DNA of 52,598 bases from a virus: IMG/VR virus record IMGVR_UViG_3300036715_002741, positions 1 to 52,598 of that record. The stretch is one strand, 5' to 3'. This document shows, piece by piece, positions 1 through 6,069 of this stretch. Positions within the stretch are counted from its first letter, which is position 1. Each line of letters opens with the position of its first letter. Below the pieces are notes generated by a model. It saw only the letters and a program-made list of their open reading frames with translations. It ran no database searches and had not been told where the DNA came from. A program made the position numbers and the translations under genes.

Positions 1-73
1 AATCCAGTTTGTTTGTGATGTTTAAGTATTGTCATTATTTTATGACTCTATATCTATTCATGGACTCCACCCT
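1..73. repeat. Left copy of 73-bp near-identical terminal direct repeat
   Basis: Bases 1-73 match 52526-52598 with only two differences (T at 32 against G at 52557; A at 45 against C at 52570). The repeat spans the TAATG junction between the 71-aa gene (35-250) and the start of the O-like replication gene. This fits a circular or terminally redundant genome opened here. The mismatches suggest two sequence variants in the source population or a diverged duplication rather than a plain assembly overlap. Confidence 0.9.
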
Positions 74-250
74 AAACTGTTCATATTTCGCGTCAAAATC
101 GTATTTATCTTCATCAATTTCGTTTAACATTATCAATGCGAAAAAGAAAGGTTGAGGATTAGGGTTTGCGAATGTATCAACCAGCCTCCAATCATCCTTG
201 ATAAAACAATTTAAAATAAAAGTATTTCCTTCAATAAGCTCGTATCTCAT
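35..250 (-). CDS. Small early protein, unknown, translationally coupled to replication gene
   Basis: A 71-residue soluble protein with no recognised domain, rich in Asn, Phe and acidic residues. A strong GGAGG ribosome site sits 7 bases before the ATG. Its stop overlaps the next start as TAATG (33-37). That start belongs to the O-like gene, whose full copy lies at 51772-52560, so the two are coupled across the genome junction. It is the first gene after the structured RNA at 262-382, so it would be controlled by that RNA together with the replication genes. A role in replication initiation is inference from position only. Confidence 0.8.
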   Translation of the reverse strand: MRYELIEGNTFILNCFIKDDWRLVDTFANPNPQPFFFALIMLNEIDEDKYDFDAKYEQFRVESMNRYRVIK

Positions 251-261
251 ATTATTTCCTC

Positions 262-382
262 CAAATAAAAAAGCCCTTAACGATTGGTCGGAATTTTGGT
301 AGGACTGCGTATGCGTGCAGCTCGACCAATCGTTAAAGGCTCAATTGCATACTTTGTGCGGCTACCAAACCGCATTTTACTA
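262..382 (-). ncRNA. Structured leader or small RNA with long-range loop pairings and terminator
   Basis: In minus orientation, from a predicted start near 382, the RNA has four parts. First is a 5-bp hairpin (357-361 with 370-374) whose 8-base loop reads UUUGGUAG. Next is single-stranded GUAUGC (347-352). Next is a 14-bp stem (277-290 with 323-336) enclosing a 4-bp hairpin (305-308/317-320) whose loop contains GCAUAC, plus the segment CUACCAAA (295-302). The long stem is followed by six U (267-272). The first loop is perfectly complementary to CUACCAAA (8 bp) and GUAUGC to GCAUAC (6 bp). These contacts cross the long stem, so they form either a pseudoknot or a competing antiterminator. The layout recalls c4-type antisense RNAs and attenuators, but I cannot assign a known class. 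Confidence 0.7.
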
Positions 383-388
383 AACTAC

Positions 389-416
389 ATTATACCACTT
401 TAACGCTATGATTCAA
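389..416 (-). promoter_or_regulatory. Sigma70-like promoter for the structured RNA and replication genes
   Basis: On the minus strand a perfect TATAAT (389-394) follows TTGAAT (411-416) with a 16-base spacer, placing a start near 382. The promoter overlaps the end of the 390-722 gene and directly precedes the first hairpin of the structured RNA. Confidence 0.65.
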
Positions 417-722
417 GTTTAGATCAGGCGATATTCTCCTTCCTCTTTGCATGATATAGAACAAATTAAAACCATATAAAACAAATTTAATTCCTCTCCA
501 CCTCAGCTTCTTTTTTGTAATTTGTCCTTTTATTTTAGGAACAGCATTAAGTCGCACCCATTGTTCTATAAATTTTTCCTTAGCAGCTTCTTGATAGTAT
601 ATAAACTGGCTCATTTCCTGATGGACTCTCCGCATCTGATGACTAATGATAGCGTTAATATCGCATATTTCAAACATAAGATCATTTTCACTCATTATTT
701 CCTCATAATCATCTGTTTTCAT
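390..722 (-). CDS. Unknown early protein, basic C-terminal half
   Basis: A 110-residue protein with an acidic N-terminus and a Lys/Arg-rich second half (about residues 64-95), no recognised domain and no convincing membrane segment. GGAGGGG precedes the ATG. It is the last gene of the leftward early run before the internal promoter, and its 3' end overlaps that promoter. The basic half could bind nucleic acid, which is inference. The 80-base gap upstream (723-803) shows no supported gene. Confidence 0.75.
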   Translation of the reverse strand: MKTDDYEEIMSENDLMFEICDINAIISHQMRRVHQEMSQFIYYQEAAKEKFIEQWVRLNAVPKIKGQITKKKLRWRGIKFVLYGFNLFYIMQRGRRISPDLNLNHSVKVV

Positions 723-803
723 AACCCCTCCAATTGTAAATTAGTCACCTATAACAACTCCAAATAGCCCTCGCTATCTATCGTTACTCGCTTAAAAGAT
801 ATC

Positions 804-1010
804 CTATAAAACCCCATACTTATCAACACGAGCTTTTATGTCCAATAACGCCTGATATCTTGTTCTAGTTATAGGTATTTTTTTATATATATCGCTATTA
901 AAACTTTTTTCAGCCAAAACATGCTTGTGTAAAATAGGAAAATTATTTACTTCATAAAAAATTGACGCAGAACCTAGCAATTGCTTGTATTCTTTAGAGC
1001 TTATCCACAT
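804..1010 (-). CDS. Unknown 68-aa early protein
   Basis: A small basic protein with no recognised family. It begins one base after the end of the 1012-1221 gene, as expected for an early operon read leftward from the promoter at 2872-2900. No strong Shine-Dalgarno is visible, so its translation may depend on coupling to the upstream gene. Confidence 0.65.
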   Translation of the reverse strand: MWISSKEYKQLLGSASIFYEVNNFPILHKHVLAEKSFNSDIYKKIPITRTRYQALLDIKARVDKYGVL

Positions 1011-1011
1011 A

Positions 1012-1221
1012 TTATTTACCGCTCATTTTGCTGTGCTTTAGCAGATGCTCAACCCCAATCATTATAAGCGACGATAACTTGTTGAAAATTTCTGCATCCT
1101 TAGAAAAGGATAAAGATTTGCAATCTATGGTATAAGACCCAGAGTACATTCCATCTTTAAACTTTGGTATAACAACAATATCATCATAATTTAAATCTTT
1201 ATGTTGAGATGCATAGTTCAT
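1012..1221 (-). CDS. Unknown 69-aa early protein
   Basis: A small soluble protein with no recognised domain. Its ATG overlaps the stop of the preceding gene (ATGA near 1218-1221), and GGTGAAAA lies just upstream. Overlap on both sides supports it as a real member of the early operon. Confidence 0.65.
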   Translation of the reverse strand: MNYASQHKDLNYDDIVVIPKFKDGMYSGSYTIDCKSLSFSKDAEIFNKLSSLIMIGVEHLLKHSKMSGK

Positions 1222-1472
1222 TTTTTCACCATTACGCTAGTTGATGATGAGGAGGCGCTAGGCGCTGTAGATGGTTCTGCGGGAGCCTTACGAGCAAAAA
1301 AACCATGCCTGCTGGATATAGTTAAAGTTAAATCTATCCTGTCCAGAGAAATCGATGGGTCTTTGCTTTCTATCACTACAGATATTTTGCTTGCCGAACT
1401 TTCCTCTATAACAGTCTCTTTGGTCGACGCAACTGCTATAGTTTTAGGTTCTACAGTTTTGTTTCTTCTCAC
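1218..1472 (-). CDS. Unknown Ser/Thr-rich 84-aa protein, GTG start
   Basis: The start is a GTG at 1472, supported by AGGAG 8 bases upstream; it begins just after the TAA of the preceding gene. The protein is rich in Ser, Thr and Lys, with a low-complexity Ser/Pro/Ala tail (about residues 63-81), and has no recognised domain. A 102-aa frame on the other strand covers the same DNA but lacks operon context, so I prefer this one. Confidence 0.6.
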   Translation of the reverse strand: MRRNKTVEPKTIAVASTKETVIEESSASKISVVIESKDPSISLDRIDLTLTISSRHGFFARKAPAEPSTAPSASSSSTSVMVKK

Positions 1473-1473
1473 T

Positions 1474-1908
1474 TTATGCTCCTATTTTTGGGTTATGTTC
1501 AAATTCTAATGAAAACCTAGGCGATTCCTTCGGTTTTGGCAGCAACTCATCAATTTTGCTAGCAAATAAGCTATGGCAACTCTTGCCTATGCCTTCAAAT
1601 TTACCGGTCAATACGCAAACTATGGAATGCCACAAAATCTCTCCAAAAGAGTTATTACACATTGTATGCTTCGCCTTGTTGTTACTCATAAAATTAGCGA
1701 TATTAGAAAGCTTATGCTGAGGCTGTAAAGCATGGTCACCAGCTAGCCTCACCATATAAGTAGCGATGCTCTCGGGACTATCATAAAGTGCATCGTATGG
1801 CATGATAGAACCCATAGCCTCATCTTGTGGATTGGTGTATAAAGGATGCTCTGCCAAATATGCTTCACATAGCTCTTTTATCTTTTGTATTTTTTCAATA
1901 TCGTTCAT
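1474..1908 (-). CDS. Unknown 144-aa early protein
   Basis: A soluble, mainly helical-looking protein of unrecognised family with several Cys and His residues in its middle (about residues 75-115). The start overlaps the stop of the upstream membrane-protein gene as ATGA and is preceded by GGGAGAG. It sits in a tightly packed early operon. Confidence 0.75.
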   Translation of the reverse strand: MNDIEKIQKIKELCEAYLAEHPLYTNPQDEAMGSIMPYDALYDSPESIATYMVRLAGDHALQPQHKLSNIANFMSNNKAKHTMCNNSFGEILWHSIVCVLTGKFEGIGKSCHSLFASKIDELLPKPKESPRFSLEFEHNPKIGA

Positions 1909-2093
1909 AAAACATCTCTCCCAAAAATTGTTTTTAATACCCCAGCAAGCGAGGCCTTAATGAGATTATCTTCTGCTTTCGCGTAAAAATATAAAACAAT
2001 CCTTTCTATGCTGATAAACATTACTAGCATCCCGCATGTAAATGCTAACAAAAATACAACAATTAGCAACAACATTAAAGTCCAATCACTCAT
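1905..2093 (-). CDS. Small single-span membrane protein
   Basis: I place the start at 2093, not at the longer frame starting at 2222, because AAGAGG precedes it and it then overlaps the upstream gene by only 8 bases. The 62-residue product has a long hydrophobic stretch (about residues 5-35) followed by a short basic tail. It is probably an inner-membrane protein. Early-phage membrane peptides can act in superinfection exclusion, but nothing here shows that. Confidence 0.7.
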   Translation of the reverse strand: MSDWTLMLLLIVVFLLAFTCGMLVMFISIERIVLYFYAKAEDNLIKASLAGVLKTIFGRDVL

Positions 2094-2613
2094 TGCTAAA
2101 CCTCTTGATTGGTTCGATTTTTTTGATGGTTGCATCAGACACCAACATGACACTCGGGACAGGAAGTCCAAAGCCATATATCTGTACAAAATAAAGCTTC
2201 CCATATTGACGGACAGAATCAAGCAATCCTATAAATTCATGTCCTTCAGAATGAAAAACATGATACCAATTTCCACCGATAAGTTCTTCTTGTTTGTGGG
2301 GTTCACCAAGCTCGAGCTTATTAAGCTCATTGTAGAAGGATTGATCATCAATTATCGTTAGTTCATTTTTTATTAATGAGCTGCTATCCAATGACTTCAT
2401 TTTATCCTCTAGCCTAGCAATCCTAGCTTGTAGCTCGTCAATGTCGTAGTTTTCTTGTGCTTTAGCGTTATGAGCATCTATAAGCATATCAACTTTGTCT
2501 CCAATGAACTTTGCAATCATAGTAGGGTAGGGATAACCTCCATTCACCCGAACAGTGTCTACGCTCTCAACGTGTATCCTAAGATTTTCAATCTTTTCGA
2601 TTTTATTTGTCAT
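2086..2613 (-). CDS. Unknown early protein with coiled coil
   Basis: A 175-residue protein. Residues about 55-80 look like a short coiled coil, followed by a beta-rich C-terminal domain (about 100-170). AAAGGTG precedes the ATG, which overlaps the stop of the HTH gene as ATGA. The plus-strand gene at 35670-36407 has a similar plan (coiled coil, then a small beta domain), but I cannot show homology by eye. Confidence 0.75.
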   Translation of the reverse strand: MTNKIEKIENLRIHVESVDTVRVNGGYPYPTMIAKFIGDKVDMLIDAHNAKAQENYDIDELQARIARLEDKMKSLDSSSLIKNELTIIDDQSFYNELNKLELGEPHKQEELIGGNWYHVFHSEGHEFIGLLDSVRQYGKLYFVQIYGFGLPVPSVMLVSDATIKKIEPIKRFSNE

Positions 2614-2840
2614 TTTTTCACCTTTAGTTTTTCCAATTTCTTGATCGCCGCATTAACGATAGCAACATCTTTTATAACTTTAGCAGCAAAACTCTCTACT
2701 ACTACATTGATCTGCTTGTCGCTCACGTCTTTCGCTCTACATATAAGAGTATGTACATGCTGTCTTGAGCAACCCAACCATATAGATATTTGCTTTTCTG
2801 TCATACCTGACAACTTTTTAAACTCAAACAGTCTGTTCAT
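2610..2840 (-). CDS. Small helix-turn-helix DNA-binding regulator
   Basis: A 76-residue protein. Residues about 13-36 match a helix-turn-helix (TEKQISIWLG then SRQHVHTLI), and the C-terminus is a charged helix. It is the first gene of the leftward early operon, beginning about 25 bases after the predicted start of the promoter at 2872-2900. It lies next to a divergent region carrying repeated AACTTGCAA boxes. It is a good candidate for a Cro- or repressor-like protein that sets this switch. That it binds those boxes is inference. Confidence 0.75.
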   Translation of the reverse strand: MNRLFEFKKLSGMTEKQISIWLGCSRQHVHTLICRAKDVSDKQINVVVESFAAKVIKDVAIVNAAIKKLEKLKVKK

Positions 2841-2871
2841 TTGTTAATTCTCGATTTGTTATTATGGTTGC

Positions 2872-2963
2872 ATAGTAACACTTTATAGGTATAATGTCAA
2901 CTAACTTGCAAACTACAAAGATGCAACTTGCAACTTGACAATCTGTAATCGCTCTGTTATACT
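2872..2963. promoter_or_regulatory. Divergent promoter pair with repeated operator
   Basis: Minus promoter: TTGACA (2895-2900), 17-base spacer, TACTAT (2872-2877). Plus promoter: TTGACA (2935-2940), 17-base spacer, TATACT (2958-2963). Between the two -35 boxes the 9-mer AACTTGCAA occurs at 2903-2911 and 2925-2933, exactly 22 bp apart. ATGCAAC (2921-2927) and its inverse GTTGCAT (2867-2873) lie nearby. This is the architecture of a phage early switch. The rest of 2841-3292 holds no protein gene, only the tRNA-like gene and an inverted repeat. Confidence 0.8.
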
Positions 2964-3108
2964 TCGCTTCATGATTGATTACGTCTTGATTGCACGGGTT
3001 AATCATAAAGTAGTAGCGGTAACCAGTGAAATAGTGCTTAGAATATAAAGATGTTTCTAATGCAAAGTAGCTGCATCGTTTTACCGGTGTCGGCAAGACG
3101 ATTGTAAT

Positions 3109-3180
3109 GCGAGCTGTAGCTTAATGGTAGAGTCCAGCTTTTGGGCTGGAGGTTGGGGGTTCGATTCCTCCCGGCTCGCA
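3109..3180 (+). tRNA. tRNA-like gene, anticodon probably UUG (Gln) or UGG (Pro)
   Basis: A cloverleaf can be drawn. The acceptor GCGAGC(T) pairs with (G)GCTCGC, there is a D-arm with TAGCTTAATGGTAGAG, and a GGGGG-TTCGATT-CCTCC T-arm. The anticodon stem CCAGC/GCTGG (3134-3138 with 3145-3149) closes a six-base loop TTTTGG instead of seven, or an eight-base loop if the last C-G pair opens. The overall sequence recalls bacterial tRNA-Pro, but the loop could be read as Gln. No CCA is encoded. It lies in the leader of the rightward early transcript. Confidence 0.65.
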
Positions 3181-3186
3181 CTTAAT

Positions 3187-3266
3187 AAGCGCATTGTAGA
3201 AGGATTGGCGATAATAACTACAAATTGAATCAGAACAAAAAAAGTCGATTCTTCTATAATGCGCTT
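3187..3266. repeat. Long inverted repeat between tRNA and first rightward gene
   Basis: AAGCGCATTGTAGAAG (3187-3202) is the reverse complement of 3251-3266 at 15 of 16 positions, separated by 48 bases. An inner GAATC/GATTC pair lies inside. In RNA it would form a long hairpin about 12 bases before the ribosome site of the 3293 gene. It could be a processing or regulatory structure. It has no T-run on the plus side. Confidence 0.65.
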
Positions 3267-3292
3267 TATCAAAAAACTAACAAGAGGAAATT

Positions 3293-3595
3293 ATGAAAGA
3301 AATTATTGTAGATGGCGTATCATTTGTAGAAAAACATAGCGAAAGCCCTATAAAAATAGTTATATTGCAACGTGCATGGAATTTTGTAGGGAGATTTGAA
3401 AGAACTGGGAATGACTGCAAATTAACGAATGCGTATGTGATCAGACGCTGGGGGACTTCTGAGGGATTGGGGCAGCTCGCCAAAGAAGGAAAACTTAGTG
3501 GAACTATACTTGACTTCGCTGGGGTAGTTGAATTTGACTATCTTACCATTGTTGCAACAATAAATTGTGATGAAGAAAAATGGACACAAATATAA
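3293..3595 (+). CDS. Conserved small phage protein (DUF6948-like)
   Basis: A 100-residue protein with AGAGGA before the ATG. Its middle reads like a family I know from many phages: a strand-rich core with a motif resembling YVIRRWGTSEGLGQLA, then an acidic end near 'CDEEKW'. The assignment to DUF6948 is from memory. Function is unknown. It is the first protein gene of the rightward early transcript, and the repeat gene begins inside its last codons. Confidence 0.7.
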   Translation: MKEIIVDGVSFVEKHSESPIKIVILQRAWNFVGRFERTGNDCKLTNAYVIRRWGTSEGLGQLAKEGKLSGTILDFAGVVEFDYLTIVATINCDEEKWTQI

Positions 3596-3984
3596 AAAGA
3601 ACGATAAATTTTACAGAAAATCAAACGTCTTACGGTAACGGTAACGGTAACGGTGACGGTGACGGTGACGGTAACGGTGACGGTAACGGTGACGGTGACG
3701 GTTGCGGTGACGGTTACGGTAACGGTGACGGTTACGGTAACGGTTACGGTAACGGTTACGGTAACGGTAACGGTGACGGTTGCGGTGACGGTTACGGTAA
3801 CGGTGACGGTTACGGTAACGGTTACGGTAACGGTTACGGTAACGGTGACGGTGACCGTAACGGTGACGGTTACGGTAACGGTTACGGTGACGGTGACGGT
3901 AACGGTGACGGTTGCGGTGACGGTTACGGTGACGGTAACGGTGACGGTAACGGTGACGGTGACCGTAACGGTGACGGTTATTAA
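3580..3984 (+). CDS. Gly-X repeat protein encoded by hexanucleotide array
   Basis: A 134-residue frame: about 17 ordinary residues, then (Gly-X) to the end, where X is Asn, Asp, Tyr or Cys, with two Arg replacing Gly. It starts inside the end of the 3293 gene with no clear ribosome site, so coupling is likely. The repeat ends at this frame's stop, 18 bases before the next gene. All other frames across the repeat are also open because the unit is two codons, so openness alone proves nothing. The N-terminus and the context favour this frame. Function is unknown; it may be a flexible, acidic and possibly metal-binding chain. Confidence 0.5.
   Translation: MDTNIKRTINFTENQTSYGNGNGNGDGDGDGNGDGNGDGDGCGDGYGNGDGYGNGYGNGYGNGNGDGCGDGYGNGDGYGNGYGNGYGNGDGDRNGDGYGNGYGDGDGNGDGCGDGYGDGNGDGNGDGDRNGDGY
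3630..3983. repeat. 59-unit degenerate hexanucleotide array (GGTNRC)
   Basis: About 354 bp of uninterrupted six-base units. GGT is constant and the second triplet is AAC, GAC, TAC or TGC. Two units have CGT instead of GGT. A higher-order duplication is visible: the same run of eleven units (C D Y N D Y N Y N Y N in amino-acid terms) occurs twice with a period of 13 units (78 bp). The block ending GACCGTAACGGTGACGGTTA also occurs twice. This indicates expansion by slippage or unequal exchange. Confidence 0.95.
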
Positions 3985-4002
3985 CATTTAATAGGAGGCT
4001 TT

Positions 4003-4362
4003 ATGGGTAAAGATGCTTATTTATCAGAGTTAAGATTTTGCGCTAATTCATTAACGGAGTTTAATGAACTTTCAGCCACAGATTATTTTGATATAGGGTG
4101 TGAATATATTTCTAAAGGATATGCAGAAGATGTATTTATTGAGTGGTGTAAAGATGGTGATTTTTTAGCTTGCATGGTTCCGCTACTGACAAAAGCATCT
4201 GTTTGGCCTGGAGCTGAAAATAAGCTTGCGATAAATGAAGAATTTCGGAGGCAAGTTATAGTGTTTACCAGTAATAATTCAGACATAGAAAAAGATTACG
4301 ACGATATTTTATCGGAAATTATAAACTATCGTGAAATTAACGGAAACGAGGAAGACTTATAA
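4003..4362 (+). CDS. Unknown 119-aa early protein
   Basis: A strong TAGGAGG precedes the ATG directly after the repeat array. The product is acidic and soluble with no recognised domain. The stop overlaps the following start as TAATG, so the two genes are coupled in the rightward early operon leading to the recombination genes. Confidence 0.75.
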   Translation: MGKDAYLSELRFCANSLTEFNELSATDYFDIGCEYISKGYAEDVFIEWCKDGDFLACMVPLLTKASVWPGAENKLAINEEFRRQVIVFTSNNSDIEKDYDDILSEIINYREINGNEEDL

Positions 4363-4748
4363 TGTGTACGCTTAAAATATTTGACAAGATTGCTAATCGA
4401 GTTAGACCAATAAACATACCATCTAACATTAAAACGGATATTGCGCCGCACATCCTTAAAGCATATATCGATGAAATTATGTTTATAAAACAAGTTGATG
4501 AAGAGATCGGTGTTAGAGTTAATGCAACAGAAGAGATTGCAAGGCTTATTTGCTCGATGCCATGCTTTGGCGGCACAAGTGATGAGGTGGAAATTTTATC
4601 GGGCAAGGATGACGTTTTAAGGATGTCTACGACAGGAGAGCATTATTACCAAAAAAGGATAACCAATAAACATGAAGTGATAGGGTGGGTAAGTTGGTTT
4701 CGCAAGATGTTAAACAATAGAAAACAAAGAGAGGAAAGCAAACAATGA
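4362..4748 (+). CDS. Unknown 128-aa protein
   Basis: A soluble protein of unrecognised family, with a basic C-terminus. It is coupled at both ends: TAATG with the gene before and ATGA with the recombination protein after. It may assist the ssDNA/recombination module, but only its position suggests that. Confidence 0.7.
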   Translation: MCTLKIFDKIANRVRPINIPSNIKTDIAPHILKAYIDEIMFIKQVDEEIGVRVNATEEIARLICSMPCFGGTSDEVEILSGKDDVLRMSTTGEHYYQKRITNKHEVIGWVSWFRKMLNNRKQREESKQ

Positions 4749-5533
4749 GTAATGAAATTATAGCCATACAAGAACCACAAAAACAAATGACTATGTCACA
4801 GATAAAAGACATGGTTATCCTTGTCAACCAAGCATTAAAAGAAATAATGCAACCAAATGTACACTATGGAGTAATTCCAGGATGCGGGAGTAAACCAACT
4901 CTGTTGAAACCAGGAACTGAAAAACTTTGTTTGTTGTTTAGACTTTCACCTACATTTGAAATAATTGCTAGAAATTTAGAAGAAAATCATAGAGAGTATG
5001 AAATTATAACCACTCTTAGGCATATAAATACGGGGGAAGTATGGGCGCAGGGAGTTGGATGTTGCTCAACCAAAGAAACTAAATATGCTAAGCGCAAAGA
5101 TGGTTCGCCAAGCCCAAATCCAATAGATGTTTATAATACTGTTCTTAAGATGGCCAAGAAGAGAAGCCAAACAGATGCAGTATTAACGGCCACAGGGGCG
5201 AGCGACATATTTACGCAGGATATAAAGGATTTGGTAGACAATGGGGTTATTCAGCCAAAGCAAGAGCCGCAAAAACAAACTGTTAAACCAAAGCAAGAGC
5301 AAAAGCCGTTAGAGAAGTTTTCAGAATTGCAACCAGTTCATCAGAAGAAATTAGATGAGCTATGCGAGAAGATGGTTAAATGTGTTAATGATGTGGAACT
5401 GGATGATGTTTATGGTAAGGCTCAAGATATTTTTGAGACCAGCACAAGTCTAACCGATGGATGCATAAAAACAACTCTGGATGCTTTAAAATGCATTTAC
5501 GAAGATAGTTACAAAACACTAAACAAAAAATAG
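4745..5533 (+). CDS. Candidate ssDNA-annealing/recombination protein
   Basis: A 262-residue protein with two parts. A conserved N-terminal domain (about 15-165) contains motifs such as HYGVIPG, KPGTEKLCLLFRL and VYNTVLKMAKKRSQ. A Gln/Lys/Pro-rich linker (about 170-195) joins it to a helical C-terminus. I recognise this domain from phage operons, where it sits beside SSB-like and Holliday-junction genes as here. It may belong to the Rad52/RecT-type annealing proteins, but no catalytic motif proves it. AGAGGAAAG gives a good ribosome site, and ATGA couples it to the gene upstream. Confidence 0.7.
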   Translation: MSNEIIAIQEPQKQMTMSQIKDMVILVNQALKEIMQPNVHYGVIPGCGSKPTLLKPGTEKLCLLFRLSPTFEIIARNLEENHREYEIITTLRHINTGEVWAQGVGCCSTKETKYAKRKDGSPSPNPIDVYNTVLKMAKKRSQTDAVLTATGASDIFTQDIKDLVDNGVIQPKQEPQKQTVKPKQEQKPLEKFSELQPVHQKKLDELCEKMVKCVNDVELDDVYGKAQDIFETSTSLTDGCIKTTLDALKCIYEDSYKTLNKK

Positions 5534-5542
5534 GAGAACGAA

Positions 5543-5983
5543 ATGAGAATAGACGAATTAAAACCATATAATCCAAACTACGACGCAAGGAGTGATGAGC
5601 CAAAGGAGGAAGAAAAAAAGTTAATAGAAGGTAGATACACGGGGAAAGTTACTTTTATCAAGCACTATCCTTTGGATTTGAATGGTGATGAGTCTGAATT
5701 GTTTATTTTAACCGTTTTAGATGGTGAATTTAAGAATTCAAAGGCTTTTTTGAGAGTATATATTGCAAAAGGAACTAATCAGTGGATGATAAAAAACAGC
5801 CAAAACTTGCTATCAGGTCTTAAAGAATGCAGCGGAAATTCTGGGGCTGAAAGCAGCGATGATCTTCTAAATGCAATTGTTGATTTTGATATAGTTAATA
5901 GTAAAGATGGAAAATACCAAAATATAACTAGGTTCTATGAATCTACGCAGCAAGAATTTACTGCTGACGAAATACCATTTTAA
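5543..5983 (+). CDS. SSB-like / DUF669-type ssDNA-binding protein
   Basis: A 146-residue protein with a beta-rich core (about 30-125), where EGRYTGKVTFIKHY and later strands would form an OB-like fold. The acidic C-terminus ends in DEIPF, nearly the DDIPF tip that bacterial SSB uses to recruit partner proteins. AGGAGA precedes the start. Lying between the annealing-protein candidate and the RecU-like gene, it probably coats single strands during replication or recombination. It could also be a DUF669 member without a canonical OB fold. Confidence 0.75.
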   Translation: MRIDELKPYNPNYDARSDEPKEEEKKLIEGRYTGKVTFIKHYPLDLNGDESELFILTVLDGEFKNSKAFLRVYIAKGTNQWMIKNSQNLLSGLKECSGNSGAESSDDLLNAIVDFDIVNSKDGKYQNITRFYESTQQEFTADEIPF

Positions 5984-6001
5984 TCAAGTAGTTTAATAAC
6001 A

Positions 6002-6040
6002 GCGTACTTTAATTATTTCATCCGTTTAGTTAAAGTACGC
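6002..6040. promoter_or_regulatory. Perfect 11-bp inverted repeat upstream of csrA
   Basis: GCGTACTTTAA (6002-6012) and its exact complement (6030-6040) flank a 17-base loop, 29 bases before the csrA start. There is no T-run, so it is not a simple terminator. It may be an RNA-processing site, an mRNA stabiliser or an operator. On the opposite strand the loop contains ACGGA, a CsrA-type (ANGGA) motif presented in a hairpin loop, which may be coincidence. Confidence 0.75.
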
Positions 6041-6069
6041 ACCTAAAAATGTAATAAAGGAGAAGCAAA

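Noticed and set aside
1201-1509. 102-aa plus-strand frame
   Set aside because: It lies opposite three coupled minus-strand genes and has no context; the GTG-started minus frame has a good ribosome site.
1905-2222. 105-aa version of the small membrane protein
   Set aside because: The extra N-terminal part is the shadow of the 2086-2613 gene, and AAGAGG supports the start at 2093.
3630-3983. Diversity-generating retroelement target
   Set aside because: Variation at AAC-type codons looks like adenine mutagenesis, but there is no reverse transcriptase or template repeat in the window, and the units are tandem copies.
3630-3983. CRISPR array
   Set aside because: The units are contiguous six-base repeats without spacers, and no cas gene is present.
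3538-3987. Val-Thr repeat protein on the minus strand
   Set aside because: All frames through a six-base repeat are open. This one has no ribosome site and reads against the operon.
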